This document shows positions 31,641 to 62,120 of a stretch of DNA of 64,000 nucleotides, in pieces. The first letter of the stretch is position 1. Each line of letters opens with the position of its first letter. Both the position numbers and the translations under genes were made by a program. The notes beneath the pieces were generated by a model. The model saw only the letters and a program-made list of their open reading frames with translations, searched no databases and had not been told where the DNA came from. The DNA lies in assembly GCF_000347175.1 (NCBI RefSeq), contig NZ_ANIK01000028.1, positions 218,544-282,543 on the forward strand, given 5' to 3'. Source of the DNA: Leptospira alstonii serovar Sichuan str. 79601. GTDB taxonomy: Bacteria; Spirochaetota; Leptospiria; Leptospirales; Leptospiraceae.

Positions 31641-31881
31641 GCTCTTTCCTATAAGCTAAAAATCCCGGGACGGAATCCAAATCTTCCGTTAGAAAGAATT
31701 GGATCCTATCCCAGTAACGAGCTGGCATTGAAAGAAGTCCGGAAAAGCAGAATGGAGGAGACTGGGGTTTCCCGGACTCATTCTTTCCTGTAAGCGCCCG
31801 AATCTTCGCTAAAGAATGGATTAATTATGACTTTATATTCTTTTTGTAATAAATTCAACAATATTTTTACTTAATAATCAT
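31641..31881. other. Intergenic gap with an inverted repeat
   Basis: 241 bases between the SpoIIE gene end and the 115-aa gene start. Contains AGTCCGG and CCGGACT as 7-bp arms of a large imperfect hairpin near 31738-31782, which may terminate the SpoIIE transcript or be a processed structure. The A/T-rich part next to the SpoIIE stop has no gene. Confidence 0.4.
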
Positions 31882-34290
31882 TTAAGCTGCATTTTTTCTT
31901 AAATTTAAGTTTAGATTGGAATTTATCCTACTTTCAGGTCTTAAATAGGTCTCTTTCTGGGAAGAACCTTTCGAGGTTTGAATTTCAAGCCCGTCGGTTC
32001 TTAAAAGGACCTTTTCGGAAAAGAAGCGGACAAGTTTCAAATTCCGAGATTTTTTCGCCAAAAGCAAAACAAGCCTGGACAACTTCAGATCTCCGGGATT
32101 CAAGATCGAAGCCCTTGCGTATTGAAAACATGCGTTTTGAACTTCTCCCTTTTGAAGAAATTCATTTCCCTCTCGGATCAAAACTCCGCATTGGGAAAGG
32201 TTGTTTTGGAAAACGGCTTCAAAGCCGGTTTGAATTCTCAAAAAACTCAAGTCGTCCGAGAGCGCACCTTTTTCGGAAATCTTAGATTCCAGCTCCTCCA
32301 GGTCCGGAATGGAGTTTTGAATCAATTCAAAGAATACGTCCGGAACCGAAGATTTTTGTTTTCGGGATGAAGAATCTTGAATATACAAATCCTCCCTTCC
32401 GTCAGAACCGTAAAGAATCGTGTCTCCGGGCAAAAGTTTATAGTATTCGATTTTTACCTTGGTATCCGAATCCGGAAAACCGATCTTTCGTAAGACCGCC
32501 GTTTCGAAAAGATAATTCGTTTTTCCGTTTCGGGCGATGACAATCGGAGGATGTTCGCAGTTGATAAAAAATAAATCTCCGGTTTCGATTTGGTACAAGG
32601 AGAGAATTCCGGAAACGAGCATACTTCCGTCAAAGGATTCGAAAACCGCCTGAAGGTTGGAGTAGAGAAGAAAAAGCCAATTCTCCGGATTTCTGAATTC
32701 ATAATCCTGAGTTTGTAGAAAACTTTTTACGATGGAACAAAAGATTAACGCGCCGCTTGCGCCTTGAAGCGATTTTCCCATCGCGTCCGCGTTGATCAAC
32801 ACTTGGTACGGAATACCCGAGATGAGAACTCGTTCGCTGAGCACCACGTCCCCTCCGATTTCGTAGGTCCGATTTTTAAATTGAAAACTCTTAAATTGTT
32901 TTCTATGGATATCGATCTCCGCGAAGTTTGTTTTGAGATTTTTCGATAGGAAAGGTTGAAAAAGAAGGGTAATGAGAAAGTAATCCCCGTCTTGTTGTTC
33001 TTTGAGGTTTCGGATTTCTTCCAGGCTCGAGGAAAGTTCTTGGGTTCTGTTTCGAATGGCCGTCTCCAAAACTCGGTTCCAGGATTTCAGTTTTTCCTTC
33101 ATTTTCACGAATTTGTTTGCGAGTATTAGGGTTAAAAAACCCAAAAATCCGGAAACTCCCAATCCGGAAAGGCGAATCGTTTTGAACATTCCTCTTTGAG
33201 AAAGTACGTCGATCCCTACGCAGATCAGTAAGAATAAAATTCCGGAAAGAATCGTTTTGGATTCGAAACTTTTTTTCAAATTCGGAATGAGAATTCTCAA
33301 ACTCAAATAGACAAATCCGATCCAAAGAACCTGTAGAACGTATCGATTGATCGTATCCAATACCGAAACGGTTTGTGCGAAAAAAATCCAAACGAGTACG
33401 ACCAAAATTGTCGCTTCCAAAAAAGTATGAAATCGGGTTCGCGCCTTTTTAAACAGGGAATTTAAGAATCTACAGAAAACGGGAAACAGAAACACAAGAA
33501 AAGAATATTCAATTTTTTTTAAGTAAAGGATTTTCCATTCGGTGATATATTTTAGCTCCGAAAGAAAAATCTGAAATAGGGCGAATAGTACCAAAAACAA
33601 TCCGAAATAAAAATTTTCCTCTCCCTTTTTTTCTCTCCAGGAAAGGAACAAAAAGAAACCGCCAATCAGCAAGAAGGAGCCCGACATCAAAAGCCCGCCG
33701 ATTTCCCGGAGATAGAATTTTTTCCAGATCGTAGCGGGCGAACCGATTCCGACCGGTCCTGAAAGTATTCCGTATTCGTAATCGAAATAGGGTCGAATGG
33801 AAACGAGTATTTCATTCTTTTGGAATATTCTTTTTTCAGAAATCGAATAGATTCGTGTTCGATCGTATCCTTGGGGAATCGAATTTCGATAACCGTCAAA
33901 CAATTCTTCCGAAAGCTCTTGTCCGTTCCATCGGACTCGGACATGATCCGATATCCTTCCTAAGGAAAGTGAAAGCAGGGAATCGACGGGCCTTTTCAAT
34001 TCAAAACGTTTTCGAAGTAGAATTTTGCCGCGAAAGGAAGTCGGTTTTACGAAATCCTTGAGATTGGAAGGAATCGGTACAGGTTTCCATAGTTCGGAAT
34101 CCGAAACGTTCGGTTTCTTGTCCGACTCTAAATCGTTATCGATTGGGTCTTCGTTTGGATGGGAACCGAGGTAAATTTCCCAAGAACCGGTAAGGTCTTG
34201 AAAACCTTCCTCTTGAGTCGTGGGCTGCAAGTCGGGAATACACTCGACGAACGTTAAGAGTGAAAGGATAAAAATGAATTTGTAAAACAA
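31882..34290 (-). CDS. 7TM-DISM sensor with SpoIIE-type phosphatase domain
   Basis: 802 residues. A signal-like start ends at V-E-C (Cys17, a possible lipobox). Residues about 25-185 form a periplasmic jelly-roll DISMED-type domain; about 190-395 hold seven or so membrane spans; a coiled linker (RTQELSSSLEEIRNLKEQQ) leads to a PP2C/SpoIIE-like phosphatase (GGDVVLSERV..., NADAMGKSLQGASGALI, LPGDTILYGSDGREDL) near 470-650. The last 130 residues look like TPR-like helices. Such proteins control anti-anti-sigma factors by dephosphorylation in response to an outside signal. Adjacent genes give no clue to the ligand. Spirochaetes are rich in this class. Confidence 0.85.
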   Translation of the reverse strand: MFYKFIFILSLLTFVECIPDLQPTTQEEGFQDLTGSWEIYLGSHPNEDPIDNDLESDKKPNVSDSELWKPVPIPSNLKDFVKPTSFRGKILLRKRFELKRPVDSLLSLSLGRISDHVRVRWNGQELSEELFDGYRNSIPQGYDRTRIYSISEKRIFQKNEILVSIRPYFDYEYGILSGPVGIGSPATIWKKFYLREIGGLLMSGSFLLIGGFFLFLSWREKKGEENFYFGLFLVLFALFQIFLSELKYITEWKILYLKKIEYSFLVFLFPVFCRFLNSLFKKARTRFHTFLEATILVVLVWIFFAQTVSVLDTINRYVLQVLWIGFVYLSLRILIPNLKKSFESKTILSGILFLLICVGIDVLSQRGMFKTIRLSGLGVSGFLGFLTLILANKFVKMKEKLKSWNRVLETAIRNRTQELSSSLEEIRNLKEQQDGDYFLITLLFQPFLSKNLKTNFAEIDIHRKQFKSFQFKNRTYEIGGDVVLSERVLISGIPYQVLINADAMGKSLQGASGALIFCSIVKSFLQTQDYEFRNPENWLFLLYSNLQAVFESFDGSMLVSGILSLYQIETGDLFFINCEHPPIVIARNGKTNYLFETAVLRKIGFPDSDTKVKIEYYKLLPGDTILYGSDGREDLYIQDSSSRKQKSSVPDVFFELIQNSIPDLEELESKISEKGALSDDLSFLRIQTGFEAVFQNNLSQCGVLIREGNEFLQKGEVQNACFQYARASILNPGDLKLSRLVLLLAKKSRNLKLVRFFSEKVLLRTDGLEIQTSKGSSQKETYLRPESRINSNLNLNLRKNAA

Positions 34291-34436
34291 GGAATTCTCC
34301 TCCTAACGTATACGGTTCTTCGTACCGTTCGGAAGAGAACGTTCAGAGTGAAAAAAATCGGAACCGATCTCAAAAAAAGGTCAATGTCTGACAGGCAAGG
34401 TCATCAGCCTGGTACCATCCACAAATCCCCTGAGAT

Positions 34437-34489
34437 CTAAAACGTAGGAGGTCCCCACGTTTTAGGAGTCAGTAGATAGGAATCAGATT

Positions 34490-34495
<6 letters not shown>
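34437..34495. repeat. Dispersed intergenic repeat, copy 4 (composite)
   Basis: AACGTAGGAGGTCCCCACGT then TTTAGGAGTCAGTAGATAGG and AATCAGATTTTAGGAC. Same module order as 11985-12064. The TAA stop of the nucleotidyltransferase gene (34490-34492) lies inside the repeat, so the repeat has set the end of that protein. Confidence 0.7.
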
Positions 34496-36131
<1,636 letters not shown>

Positions 36132-36219
36132 AAGAACAAAAGCGTTTTCGAACCGGTTCCGATTAGAGTTTGTCCCAAAACTCGAATTTTCTATATCGAG
36201 TTTTCTTTCGGAAGAGTTC

Positions 36220-36605
<386 letters not shown>

Positions 36606-36609
<4 letters not shown>

Positions 36610-36923
36610 GAACTTTTTCCTCCCCGAAAGAGATCGATCCCAAGCCCAATCGGTTTCCAGAAAATCAAATAGAAGAATAATAGGCCGACTTTTAAGATCG
36701 CGCTTAGAAAGGTTAATGTCCATTCCAGAACTCGGTTGGTAAAAGAATAAAATACCTCCGGAAGAACCAGAGTGAACACGAAAGAAACCAGTCCAAGTCC
36801 GAGAAAAGTAAATTGAAGGATTGTATTTTCCATCAAAAAACAAATCAAACTGACGATCGTAAAAAATAAGGCGATCCGAAGGCCGCGTTTTTTTACTTCG
36901 AAGTTCATAAAGAGTTTGTGCAT
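36606..36923 (-). CDS. Small integral membrane protein (105 aa)
   Basis: MHKLFMNFEVKKRG then three hydrophobic spans (about 18-38, 40-60 and 70-95) with a basic C-terminus. Family not certain; it resembles the small SxtJ/DUF5989-type membrane proteins found near polysaccharide and carbamoylation genes, but this is weak. The stop TGA overlaps the RNase HI TTG start. A second ATG (36908) is an alternative start. Divergent from bpt. Confidence 0.6.
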
Positions 36924-36982
36924 CTGAGAGTTTTTGGATCCTTACGCGTGGTTTGATTAAAAACCATCCTGAAAACAACCGC

Positions 36983-37022
<40 letters not shown>

Positions 37023-37046
37023 GTAGATCTGTCACCGTTTCCTAAG

Positions 37047-37895
<849 letters not shown>

Positions 37896-37993
37896 ACTCG
37901 AAACACATCCCGTCGTTTTTAAACGAAAACGGCCCCGGACTCTTTTCTATTTATTTCAAAGCGGAATTGAAACAAACTCTTGAAGAATTCTCT

Positions 37994-38024
<31 letters not shown>

Positions 38025-38025
38025 C

Positions 38026-38774
<749 letters not shown>

Positions 38775-38804
38775 AAGAATCCGAATCGATAAAAGGTAAA
38801 CAAT

Positions 38805-40295
38805 ATGGTTAGGGCATCCAAGACTTCTCCGAAAAAGAAGGCTTCCTCAAAAACTTCGAAGGCGACAAAAAAAACTCGGATTGAGCTTCAATTGCCCGAG
38901 CCAAGCAAGGTAGAAGCGTGGGGAATGAATCATTATTCTCTTTCTCCGGTACTATTTCCGGAAAAGGAAGAGGACTTTAGAAATATCTTTTCTTACGCGA
39001 ACGGAAGAGGACTAAAGCTGACTTTTCGAGGCGGAGGTTGCAGCTACGGAGACGCGGCCACCAATACAAAAGGTGCGGTGATCGATATTTCCAAATACAA
39101 TCGAATTTTGGAATTCGATTCCAAAACGGGGATCATCAAAGCGGAGTCGGGAGTTACGATCAAACAACTCTGGGAATTCGGAATCGAAAAAGGTTATTGG
39201 CCTCCAGTCGTAAGCGGAACGATGTTTCCGACTCTCGGCGGCGCGCTTTCGATGAACATTCACGGAAAGAATAACTTTGCCGTGGGTCCGATCGGAGATC
39301 ACGTTCTTGAATTTACGTTTATGACTCCGGACGAAAAGGTTCTCGTTTGTTCCCGAAAAAAAAATCAGGAACTTTTTTTTGCGGCCATTTCGGGTTTTGG
39401 AATGCTCGGAGTTTTTTTGACCGTAACGATCCAATTGAAACGTATCTACGCCGGAAAGATGAAGGTGTGGCCCGTGGTCAGCAAAAATCTTCAGGATATG
39501 TTCGATTACTTCGAAAAGGAATATAAAAATTCGGATTATCTCGTGGGTTGGGTGGACGCGTTCGCTTCCGGAAGTTCGCTCGGAAGAGGGCAGATTCACA
39601 AAGCCGTTCATTTGAAAAAAGGAGAAGACCCCGACTTTCCCGAAAATTGTAAATTAGAAAAACAGAATTTACCGAGCACGTTTCTCGGAATCGTTCCGAA
39701 GGCTTGGATGTGGTTGTTTATGCTTCCGTTTTCCAATAACTTAGGAATGAGATTCGTCAACTTTGCGAAATTCATTTCCGGCTATTTGACGAACGACAAA
39801 CCGTATTTTCAAGGACACGCCGAATACGCGTTTTTACTGGATTACGTTCCGAATTGGAAGTTTATGTATAAACCCGGTTCCATGATTCAGTACCAAAGTT
39901 TTATTCCCAAAGAGAATGCGGTGGACGCTTTCTCCGAAATCCTAAAAATCTGTCAGAAACGGGGAATCGTAACCTGGCTGGCAGTATTCAAAAAACATAA
40001 ACCAGATCCGTTTCTACTTACGCACGCGTTAGACGGTTATTCGATGGCGATGGATTTTCCGGTGACTTCCGGAAACAAAAAAAGACTTTGGGAGCTTGCG
40101 GGAGAGTTGGACGAGACAGTGCTTAAGTTCGGCGGGAAGTTTTACTTCGCAAAGGACAGCACTCTCAGACCGGAAATCGTACAACGCGCCTTTCCTAAGA
40201 AGAATTTGGAGACGTTTCATACTTTGAAAAAGAAATACGATCCGAATGGAATTTTGGAAACCGATCTCTACAGAAGAATCATGGGAATCTGGTGA
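38805..40295 (+). CDS. FAD-linked oxidase, DprE1-like
   Basis: 496 residues, with a Lys/Ser-rich extension at residues 1-30. VAO-type FAD fold: [19 protein letters not shown] (near 75) and the pattern [18 protein letters not shown], close to the HGKNH...G.FG.HV motif of DprE1. Toward the C-terminus [10 protein letters not shown] and KFYFAKDS (Lys450, equivalent to the essential Lys418 of the M. tuberculosis enzyme) align with DprE1; the position of its Cys387 is Ala415. DprE1 oxidises the 2'-OH of polyprenyl-phosphoryl-ribose. The partner SDR precedes it. Fused-family relatives such as alditol oxidases are the alternative. Likely membrane-peripheral or periplasmic-face. Confidence 0.82.
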   Translation: MVRASKTSPKKKASSKTSKATKKTRIELQLPEPSKVEAWGMNHYSLSPVLFPEKEEDFRNIFSYANGRGLKLTFRGGGCSYGDAATNTKGAVIDISKYNRILEFDSKTGIIKAESGVTIKQLWEFGIEKGYWPPVVSGTMFPTLGGALSMNIHGKNNFAVGPIGDHVLEFTFMTPDEKVLVCSRKKNQELFFAAISGFGMLGVFLTVTIQLKRIYAGKMKVWPVVSKNLQDMFDYFEKEYKNSDYLVGWVDAFASGSSLGRGQIHKAVHLKKGEDPDFPENCKLEKQNLPSTFLGIVPKAWMWLFMLPFSNNLGMRFVNFAKFISGYLTNDKPYFQGHAEYAFLLDYVPNWKFMYKPGSMIQYQSFIPKENAVDAFSEILKICQKRGIVTWLAVFKKHKPDPFLLTHALDGYSMAMDFPVTSGNKKRLWELAGELDETVLKFGGKFYFAKDSTLRPEIVQRAFPKKNLETFHTLKKKYDPNGILETDLYRRIMGIW

Positions 40296-40298
40296 TTT

Positions 40299-41780
<1,482 letters not shown>

Positions 41781-41798
41781 TATTCGGAATTTTAAACT

Positions 41799-42932
41799 AT
41801 GAAGAAAAAAAACATCACCTACGTAATTCCCTGTTTGAACGAGGAGAAAACCCTTCCGCTCGTTTTGGAAAAACTCGTTCGACTCAAGAAAGAATTAAAA
41901 CAATATAACGTGGAAATTCTCGTATCCGATAACGGAAGCGAAGATAAATCCGTATCGATCGCAAAGAAGTTCGGCGCAAAGGTCGTCCATTGCAAAGAAA
42001 GAGGATACGGAGCCGCGTTGAATTACGGGATTGTCAACGCAAGCGGGGAAATCGTATTATTTGCGGACGCGGACGATACGTACGATTTCTTGGAATCCCC
42101 CGCGCTTCTTGCGGAGATGGAAAAGGGCGCGGAGTTCGTGATCGGTTCCCGATTGGACGGGACGATACATCAGGGAGCGATGCCTTTTCTACATCGTTAT
42201 TTGGGAACACCTGTGATCAACTGGATTATCAATGTATTATATTCAAAAAAAGGAAACCGTGTCAAAGACGCAAACTCCGGATTTCGTTGTTTTTTGAAGA
42301 AGAAATATCTCGAATGGGAGATCGAAAGTACCGGAATGGAATTCGCTTCCGAAATGCTCGTGAAGGCGCTTCGAAGCGGAGTCAAACTTTCTCACGTTCC
42401 GATCAGTCTGCGTCCGGACGTGGCGGGAAGGATTCCTCATTTAAGAACTTGGAGGGACGGAATGAGACATCTTTTGCAAATTCTCATTCATTCCCAGCAG
42501 CTTTTTTATTATACCGGTTTTACGCTTTTTTGGATCGGCTGGGCGATTACGATTCTCGGTTATTTTACGGGGATCATTGCGTTTGGTCCTTTTCATATCT
42601 TCGGGATTCATTCTCTTACCGTTTCCCTCCTGGTAGCGACGCTCGGACAAACGGTTTGGTCGATCGGTTTGTTTCTCGCTGCGCGTAAGATTCCTGAATT
42701 GAGCCTGTATTCTAAATTGAATCTTTTATCCGAAGATCTTCTTTTTTGGTATTCGGCAAGAATGATTCTGTTTGTGATTTTGCTTTTCGCGTTTATCGTG
42801 TTTCGTTGGTGGAGAAACTCTTTCCAAGTTCTCGATTTGGAAAAGGAAATTTTGATGATTAGTTTTTTGAGCGTTCAGATTTTGAATTTAATCGGACAAA
42901 CGATCACCGCACATTTGCTGAAAAGAACATAA
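41799..42932 (+). CDS. GT2-family polyprenyl-phosphate glycosyltransferase-like protein
   Basis: 377 residues. N-terminal GT-A domain: [30 protein letters not shown] (DxD) and [25 protein letters not shown] ends it. Four C-terminal membrane spans (about 245-275, 280-305, 325-345, 350-372). DPM1/GtrB-like architecture: makes polyprenyl-phosphate-hexose from an NDP-sugar in the cytosol. It is the last gene of the SDR-FAD oxidase-GT-C group and could provide a second lipid-linked sugar. Confidence 0.85.
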   Translation: MKKKNITYVIPCLNEEKTLPLVLEKLVRLKKELKQYNVEILVSDNGSEDKSVSIAKKFGAKVVHCKERGYGAALNYGIVNASGEIVLFADADDTYDFLESPALLAEMEKGAEFVIGSRLDGTIHQGAMPFLHRYLGTPVINWIINVLYSKKGNRVKDANSGFRCFLKKKYLEWEIESTGMEFASEMLVKALRSGVKLSHVPISLRPDVAGRIPHLRTWRDGMRHLLQILIHSQQLFYYTGFTLFWIGWAITILGYFTGIIAFGPFHIFGIHSLTVSLLVATLGQTVWSIGLFLAARKIPELSLYSKLNLLSEDLLFWYSARMILFVILLFAFIVFRWWRNSFQVLDLEKEILMISFLSVQILNLIGQTITAHLLKRT

Positions 42933-42935
42933 CGA

Positions 42936-43400
<465 letters not shown>

Positions 43401-43544
43401 GACGTTTTCTATTTTATTAAAACTATGTCCTAAAACTTTTCTAAATCGGACGACTTTTTTTCTTCGGATTTTCTACACAACGAAAAATCCACGCGCCTAA
43501 TAAAAGGTCGAACGAGAAGAATGATTCTATAATATTCAAAGAAT

Positions 43545-45173
<1,629 letters not shown>

Positions 45174-45179
45174 TGAGTT

Positions 45180-47156
<1,977 letters not shown>

Positions 47157-47266
47157 TTATTTTTTGTTTGGGTTTTTAAACGACAATAAATGCAGGCTAT
47201 CTTCTCTCCCCGATTTTAGCAATCAAGATTCTCCATGGGGGAAGGACGCCCGCGTTTTGAAAAAAA
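47157..47266. other. Short gap between the AftB-like and ligase genes
   Basis: 110 bases in a leftward gene run; it would hold a leader for the ligase gene. No clear hairpin or ORF seen. Confidence 0.35.
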
Positions 47267-49042
<1,776 letters not shown>

Positions 49043-49147
49043 AATTGTGTTCCTTTTTTCATAAGTAACTTTCGGAAGATACGTTGTTTTTTTACGATGA
49101 GTGGAATTTCCTTGTAGAATTGGGACAATCGAAAAACGTGTAACCGA

Positions 49148-50434
49148 ATGATCGAGTCTTCCCGCATATTTCCAAAAACGAAATCGGAATGGGAACTTTG
49201 GTTTCAATCCGGTGAGGTCGTTCCCTTTTTTCAACCGATCCTTTCCGTGGAAAGGGATTCTATTTTCGGTTATGAAACCTTAGGAAGGTTTAAGGATCAA
49301 TCCGGAAAAATTCATTCCCTCGGTCCCTTCTTTTTAAACGCGATGTCCGGAGTAGAGGATCTTCAAGAGCGAAGAGAAATCTACAATCTGAAAAGAGATA
49401 TCGATCGGGATATTCGTAAAAAGGCAATTCTTCATCTTTTAGAAAATCAAAATCGATTTCCGGAAGCGAAGTTGTTCGTAAATATTTCTCCGGCGTATAT
49501 GAGAGATCATATCGAAGAAGAGGAGGCCGATGATCCTTATACGATTCGGCTCGTGAATGAATTGGGTTTGGATCCTTCCAAGATCGTGATTGAAATCGTC
49601 GAAGAACATTTCGACGGAAGTATCGAAAGTTTAAGACCTCTTATTTCTCGTTATAAGGAAGAAGGTTTTTTGGTTGCGATCGACGATCTGGGGACTCGTT
49701 CCTCCAATTTGGATCGAATCGGAATCTTTCATCCCGATATCTTAAAGGTGGATTTGCAAATGCTCCGGCATTCGGTCATTTCCCGGAATTTTCAGGAAAT
49801 TCTTTTTACGATTTCGAGGCTTTCCGAATCTCTCGGTTGTTCGCTTTTGTTCGAAGGAATCGAAAATGATACGGAACTCTTTCAATCCCTCACTTACAGC
49901 GCTCGTTTTTTGCAGGGATTCTATTTTGCGGAAGCGCTTCCGAAAATGGTCGGTCAGGATGAATTAAAACGCAGGTTTTCCGCCGTGCACGAATGTTTCT
50001 TAAATCACAAAAGGAGTCAATTGACGCGACGGATTACGTTGGAGAAGGAATTGGAGCAAAAGTTGGATCTTGCGGGAATTCTTGTGGATGCGGAAGGGCA
50101 ATTTTGTTCGATTCAAATCCGTAATCCGGGTCTTCTCAGCGATTTTGTGTTCCGAATTTACGTTACGAACCTTATCGGAAGTCAGGTTTCTCCGAACTAC
50201 ATGAAAATCGAGAACGATTCCATAGACGTGGATCATTCTTTTGCGGGAAGGAACTGGAGCTGGAGACCGTATTTTTTGGAGCAGCTCTATAAATCGATGA
50301 AAGATATCCGAGCGGAATGGATCATCAGCAATCCATACTACGATATCAGTTACGGGATTCTTTTGGTGACCTACAGCAAAAAAATTTCAAAAGAAAACGT
50401 CTTATTCGTGGATGTTCAAGTTCTTGAATATTAG
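49148..50434 (+). CDS. EAL-domain c-di-GMP phosphodiesterase
   Basis: 428 residues. EAL domain at about 20-270 with catalytic parts conserved: E43-T-L (in place of E-A-L), V-N-I-S-P, E-I-V-E-E, A-I-D-D-L-G, L-K-V-D, F-E-G-I-E-N and L-Q-G-F. All metal- and base-providing residues are present, so active hydrolysis of c-di-GMP is likely. The C-terminal 150 residues (after about 280) look like a ligand-binding PAS/Cache-like domain without known family. Cytosolic. Divergent from the AftB-like gene, convergent with a DUF1577/PilZ-like gene. Confidence 0.87.
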   Translation: MIESSRIFPKTKSEWELWFQSGEVVPFFQPILSVERDSIFGYETLGRFKDQSGKIHSLGPFFLNAMSGVEDLQERREIYNLKRDIDRDIRKKAILHLLENQNRFPEAKLFVNISPAYMRDHIEEEEADDPYTIRLVNELGLDPSKIVIEIVEEHFDGSIESLRPLISRYKEEGFLVAIDDLGTRSSNLDRIGIFHPDILKVDLQMLRHSVISRNFQEILFTISRLSESLGCSLLFEGIENDTELFQSLTYSARFLQGFYFAEALPKMVGQDELKRRFSAVHECFLNHKRSQLTRRITLEKELEQKLDLAGILVDAEGQFCSIQIRNPGLLSDFVFRIYVTNLIGSQVSPNYMKIENDSIDVDHSFAGRNWSWRPYFLEQLYKSMKDIRAEWIISNPYYDISYGILLVTYSKKISKENVLFVDVQVLEY

Positions 50435-50495
50435 AAAAATAGAATTCCTTTAAAATCGCTCGGCTGGTTTTAGAACGCGTTGAAGAACTAAAACA

Positions 50496-50519
50496 CAACG
50501 CTCTCTATGGATCGCGTTG
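50496..50519 (-). terminator. Possible terminator of the DUF1577/PilZ-like gene
   Basis: Inverted repeat CAACGC (50496-50501) with GCGTTG (50514-50519), followed on the minus strand by TGTTTTAG. Alternative pairing with GCGTTG at 50476-50481 is possible, so several hairpins compete between these convergent genes. Confidence 0.35.
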
Positions 50520-50526
50520 CAAAAAG

Positions 50527-51697
<1,171 letters not shown>

Positions 51698-51715
51698 GAA
51701 CGAGGGGAAATTCTC

Positions 51716-51754
51716 TTGATCTTAGTTCTCAGTTTACCTTTTATGTACTAGGTA
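51716..51754 (+). promoter_or_regulatory. Candidate guaB promoter, possibly giving a leaderless mRNA
   Basis: TTGATC (51716-51721), a 17-base spacer and TTTTAT (51739-51744). Transcription would begin about 5 bases before or at the ATG at 51755, and no Shine-Dalgarno is present, so translation may be leaderless. Based on pattern only. Confidence 0.35.
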
Positions 51755-53281
<1,527 letters not shown>

Positions 53282-53282
53282 A

Positions 53283-54065
<783 letters not shown>

Positions 54066-54075
54066 GATTTTTATT

Positions 54076-54754
<679 letters not shown>

Positions 54755-54765
<11 letters not shown>

Positions 54766-55039
54766 GATTGCTGAACTGAAGAAATAAATTGAGCACGTTG
54801 CAGTTTGTAGAACAGGCGCTCGTGCAGGAAGTAAGGGATTGTAAATTTGCGTTCGTCGCGGTTTCTCCGTAAGTCGCTCCGCAAGCCGCGTTACAAGAAT
54901 CGATCGTTCCGCCCGGACCGCAGTATAAAATGTAGTTTAAAATCGCTTTTTCCTTCGTTTCGTCCTTTCTTGGACTACAATCCGACAGTACGATGAAAAA
55001 GAAAAATGAAAAAAGTAGGACCGAAAATAATTTCCTCAT
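54755..55039 (-). CDS. Cysteine-rich small putative lipoprotein
   Basis: 94 residues. Basic start MRKLFS, hydrophobic core and lipobox V-L-S-D-C (about Cys21). The mature domain of about 74 residues has six more Cys with CxxxC spacing (S-C-N-A-A-C and [10 protein letters not shown]), suggesting disulfides or metal binding. No family recognised. Antisense to the end of rsmE and without clear ribosome binding site, but the length, lipobox and Cys spacing argue for a real gene. Probably surface- or periplasm-anchored. Confidence 0.6.
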
Positions 55040-55356
<317 letters not shown>

Positions 55357-56028
55357 GTGAGAGAACGGAATCTATCGGTGCGGGATAAAATTTTCTCTTG
55401 GCCTTTGCCGGGAATTTATCCGATCCTCGATTTGGACTTTTGTAATAAAAGAAATCTGGATATTTTGAGTCTTCCGAAACTTTGGCTGGAATATCCGGAT
55501 CTCGTTCCTTTAGTTCAGATCCGCGCCAAGTCGGCTTCCGTTTTAGAATTGGAATTTCTCGTTAAGTCCCTGCAGGACCGGTATCCTGACGTGCCTTGGA
55601 TTTTAAACGATGATTGGAAACGGGCGATCGAATGGAATTGTTTCGGGGCGCATGTCGGAAAGGAAGATTACGAAGTTCTCAATTCCGAAGAGGAGGCCGC
55701 TCTATTCGAGTCCGATCTTTATCTCGGAACCTCGTCTCATACTTTGGAAGAGGTGAATGCCTTGGATGTTTCCCTTTGGAATTATACCGGACTGGGACCC
55801 ATTTTTCCTACCGAGAATAAAGAGGACGCGAAGTCCGTAACCGGGACGAAAATTTTGGAAAAAATTGCGGGAGGAACTTCGTTGCCCGTAACTTTGATCG
55901 GGGGGATCCAAGTTGGAAATTTGGATCTGATTTTGAAAGCGGGAGAATTTTTACTTTCAAGCATTTCCATGGCTTGTTTAGAAACGGAATTTAGAACTGC
56001 CGCCGCGAAAATACGGGAGCGAAATTGA
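55357..56028 (+). CDS. Thiamine-phosphate synthase-like protein
   Basis: 223 residues, TIM-barrel of the ThiE/TenI family. Recognisable motifs: PLVQIRAK (for L-Q-L-R-x-K), [37 protein letters not shown] and L-I-G-G-I. Most ligand-binding positions are there, so it probably joins the thiazole and pyrimidine parts of thiamine, but TenI-like tautomerases share the fold. GTG start at 55357. It precedes a WecG/TagA gene by 47 bases. Confidence 0.75.
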   Translation: MRERNLSVRDKIFSWPLPGIYPILDLDFCNKRNLDILSLPKLWLEYPDLVPLVQIRAKSASVLELEFLVKSLQDRYPDVPWILNDDWKRAIEWNCFGAHVGKEDYEVLNSEEEAALFESDLYLGTSSHTLEEVNALDVSLWNYTGLGPIFPTENKEDAKSVTGTKILEKIAGGTSLPVTLIGGIQVGNLDLILKAGEFLLSSISMACLETEFRTAAAKIRERN

Positions 56029-56075
56029 TAAGTTTCAATTGACTTCGGACTTATGTCGTATAGGATGCCTTTAGG

Positions 56076-56903
<828 letters not shown>

Positions 56904-57439
56904 AACACGATCGAATTCGAGATTGTGTTACGCAGTCTGTTCTAAAAATCAAATTTTATAATATAGATGTCGAGTGCTCGCGGAGACGAATGTTGCCGCA
57001 ACAAAACGAAGATTCTTAGCGAAGCAAAAATGGGTGTGCAAACAATCAAACCTAATATTTTGCATTGAAGCAGTGTTTTTGCTCTCAAATTGGATCGCAT
57101 TCTATTTTATAGAGATCACTAAAACCTATTTTGTTTGTCGTAAGAATATTTATTTTTTTGAATATAGAAACGCCAGAAAAGCGCTTGTTTTCGATTTTTG
57201 AAGATACGAGTTTATTTGTATGACGGATTTGTCTTTTTTGACGTTGTTGGTCACCGTTTTTTTGGGATTCGTTTCTATTTTCGGATTTCTGCATACGATT
57301 TGGAAACTCATTTTGACACGGGTCATTCTGTGCTTAGAAATAGAATCGACGTTTTAGTGGACAGTTTAGCGATTCGATTTGGAAACGATTATTCCCGGTA
57401 AAAAGAAAAGGCTTCAAGGGTAATCAATCCGATCCAGTT
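56904..57439. other. 536-base intergenic gap with one tiny ORF
   Basis: Between wecG-like and lysS (convergent ends). A/T-rich, no stable long hairpin. One short ORF at 57220-57357 is the only candidate. A longer open frame at 56974-57201 has no start context and no protein-like composition. No repeat of the GTAGGAGTTCCCAC type here. Confidence 0.4.
57220..57357 (+). CDS. Possible small membrane peptide (45 aa)
   Basis: ATG 57220-57222 to TAG 57355-57357: MTDLSFLTLLVTVFLGFVSI... The first half is one strongly hydrophobic span, the rest basic and amphipathic. Ribosome binding site is weak. Could be a small hydrophobic peptide gene or chance. Confidence 0.22.
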   Translation: MTDLSFLTLLVTVFLGFVSIFGFLHTIWKLILTRVILCLEIESTF

Positions 57440-58936
<1,497 letters not shown>

Positions 58937-58944
58937 TTTCGATT

Positions 58945-59595
<651 letters not shown>

Positions 59596-59638
59596 ATAGA
59601 ACGAGAGTTTTTTCCAGGAACCAAATTACAAGAGGAAA

Positions 59639-62120
<2,482 letters not shown>

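Noticed and set aside
31507..31728. 73-codon frame overlapping the 115-aa gene
   Set aside because: The first 30 residues look protein-like but the rest is basic shadow sequence. It could be a frameshifted extension, but there is no further support.
36610..36978. Upstream extension of the RNase HI frame to 252 codons
   Set aside because: It overlaps the membrane-protein gene in another frame; the conserved domain starts right after the TTG with GGGGAGG at 36609.
49043..49234. N-terminal extension of the AftB-like protein to ATG 49234
   Set aside because: It would overlap the divergent EAL gene and lacks membrane-protein character; TTG 49042 with an AAAGGAAC site begins the first membrane span.
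57073..57086. TTTGCTCTCAAA as a second SOS box
   Set aside because: The spacer is four bases, not five, and no gene lies suitably downstream.
56974..57201. 75-codon frame between wecG-like and lysS
   Set aside because: No ribosome binding site, odd composition, many rare aromatic and Lys/Arg residues; likely chance.
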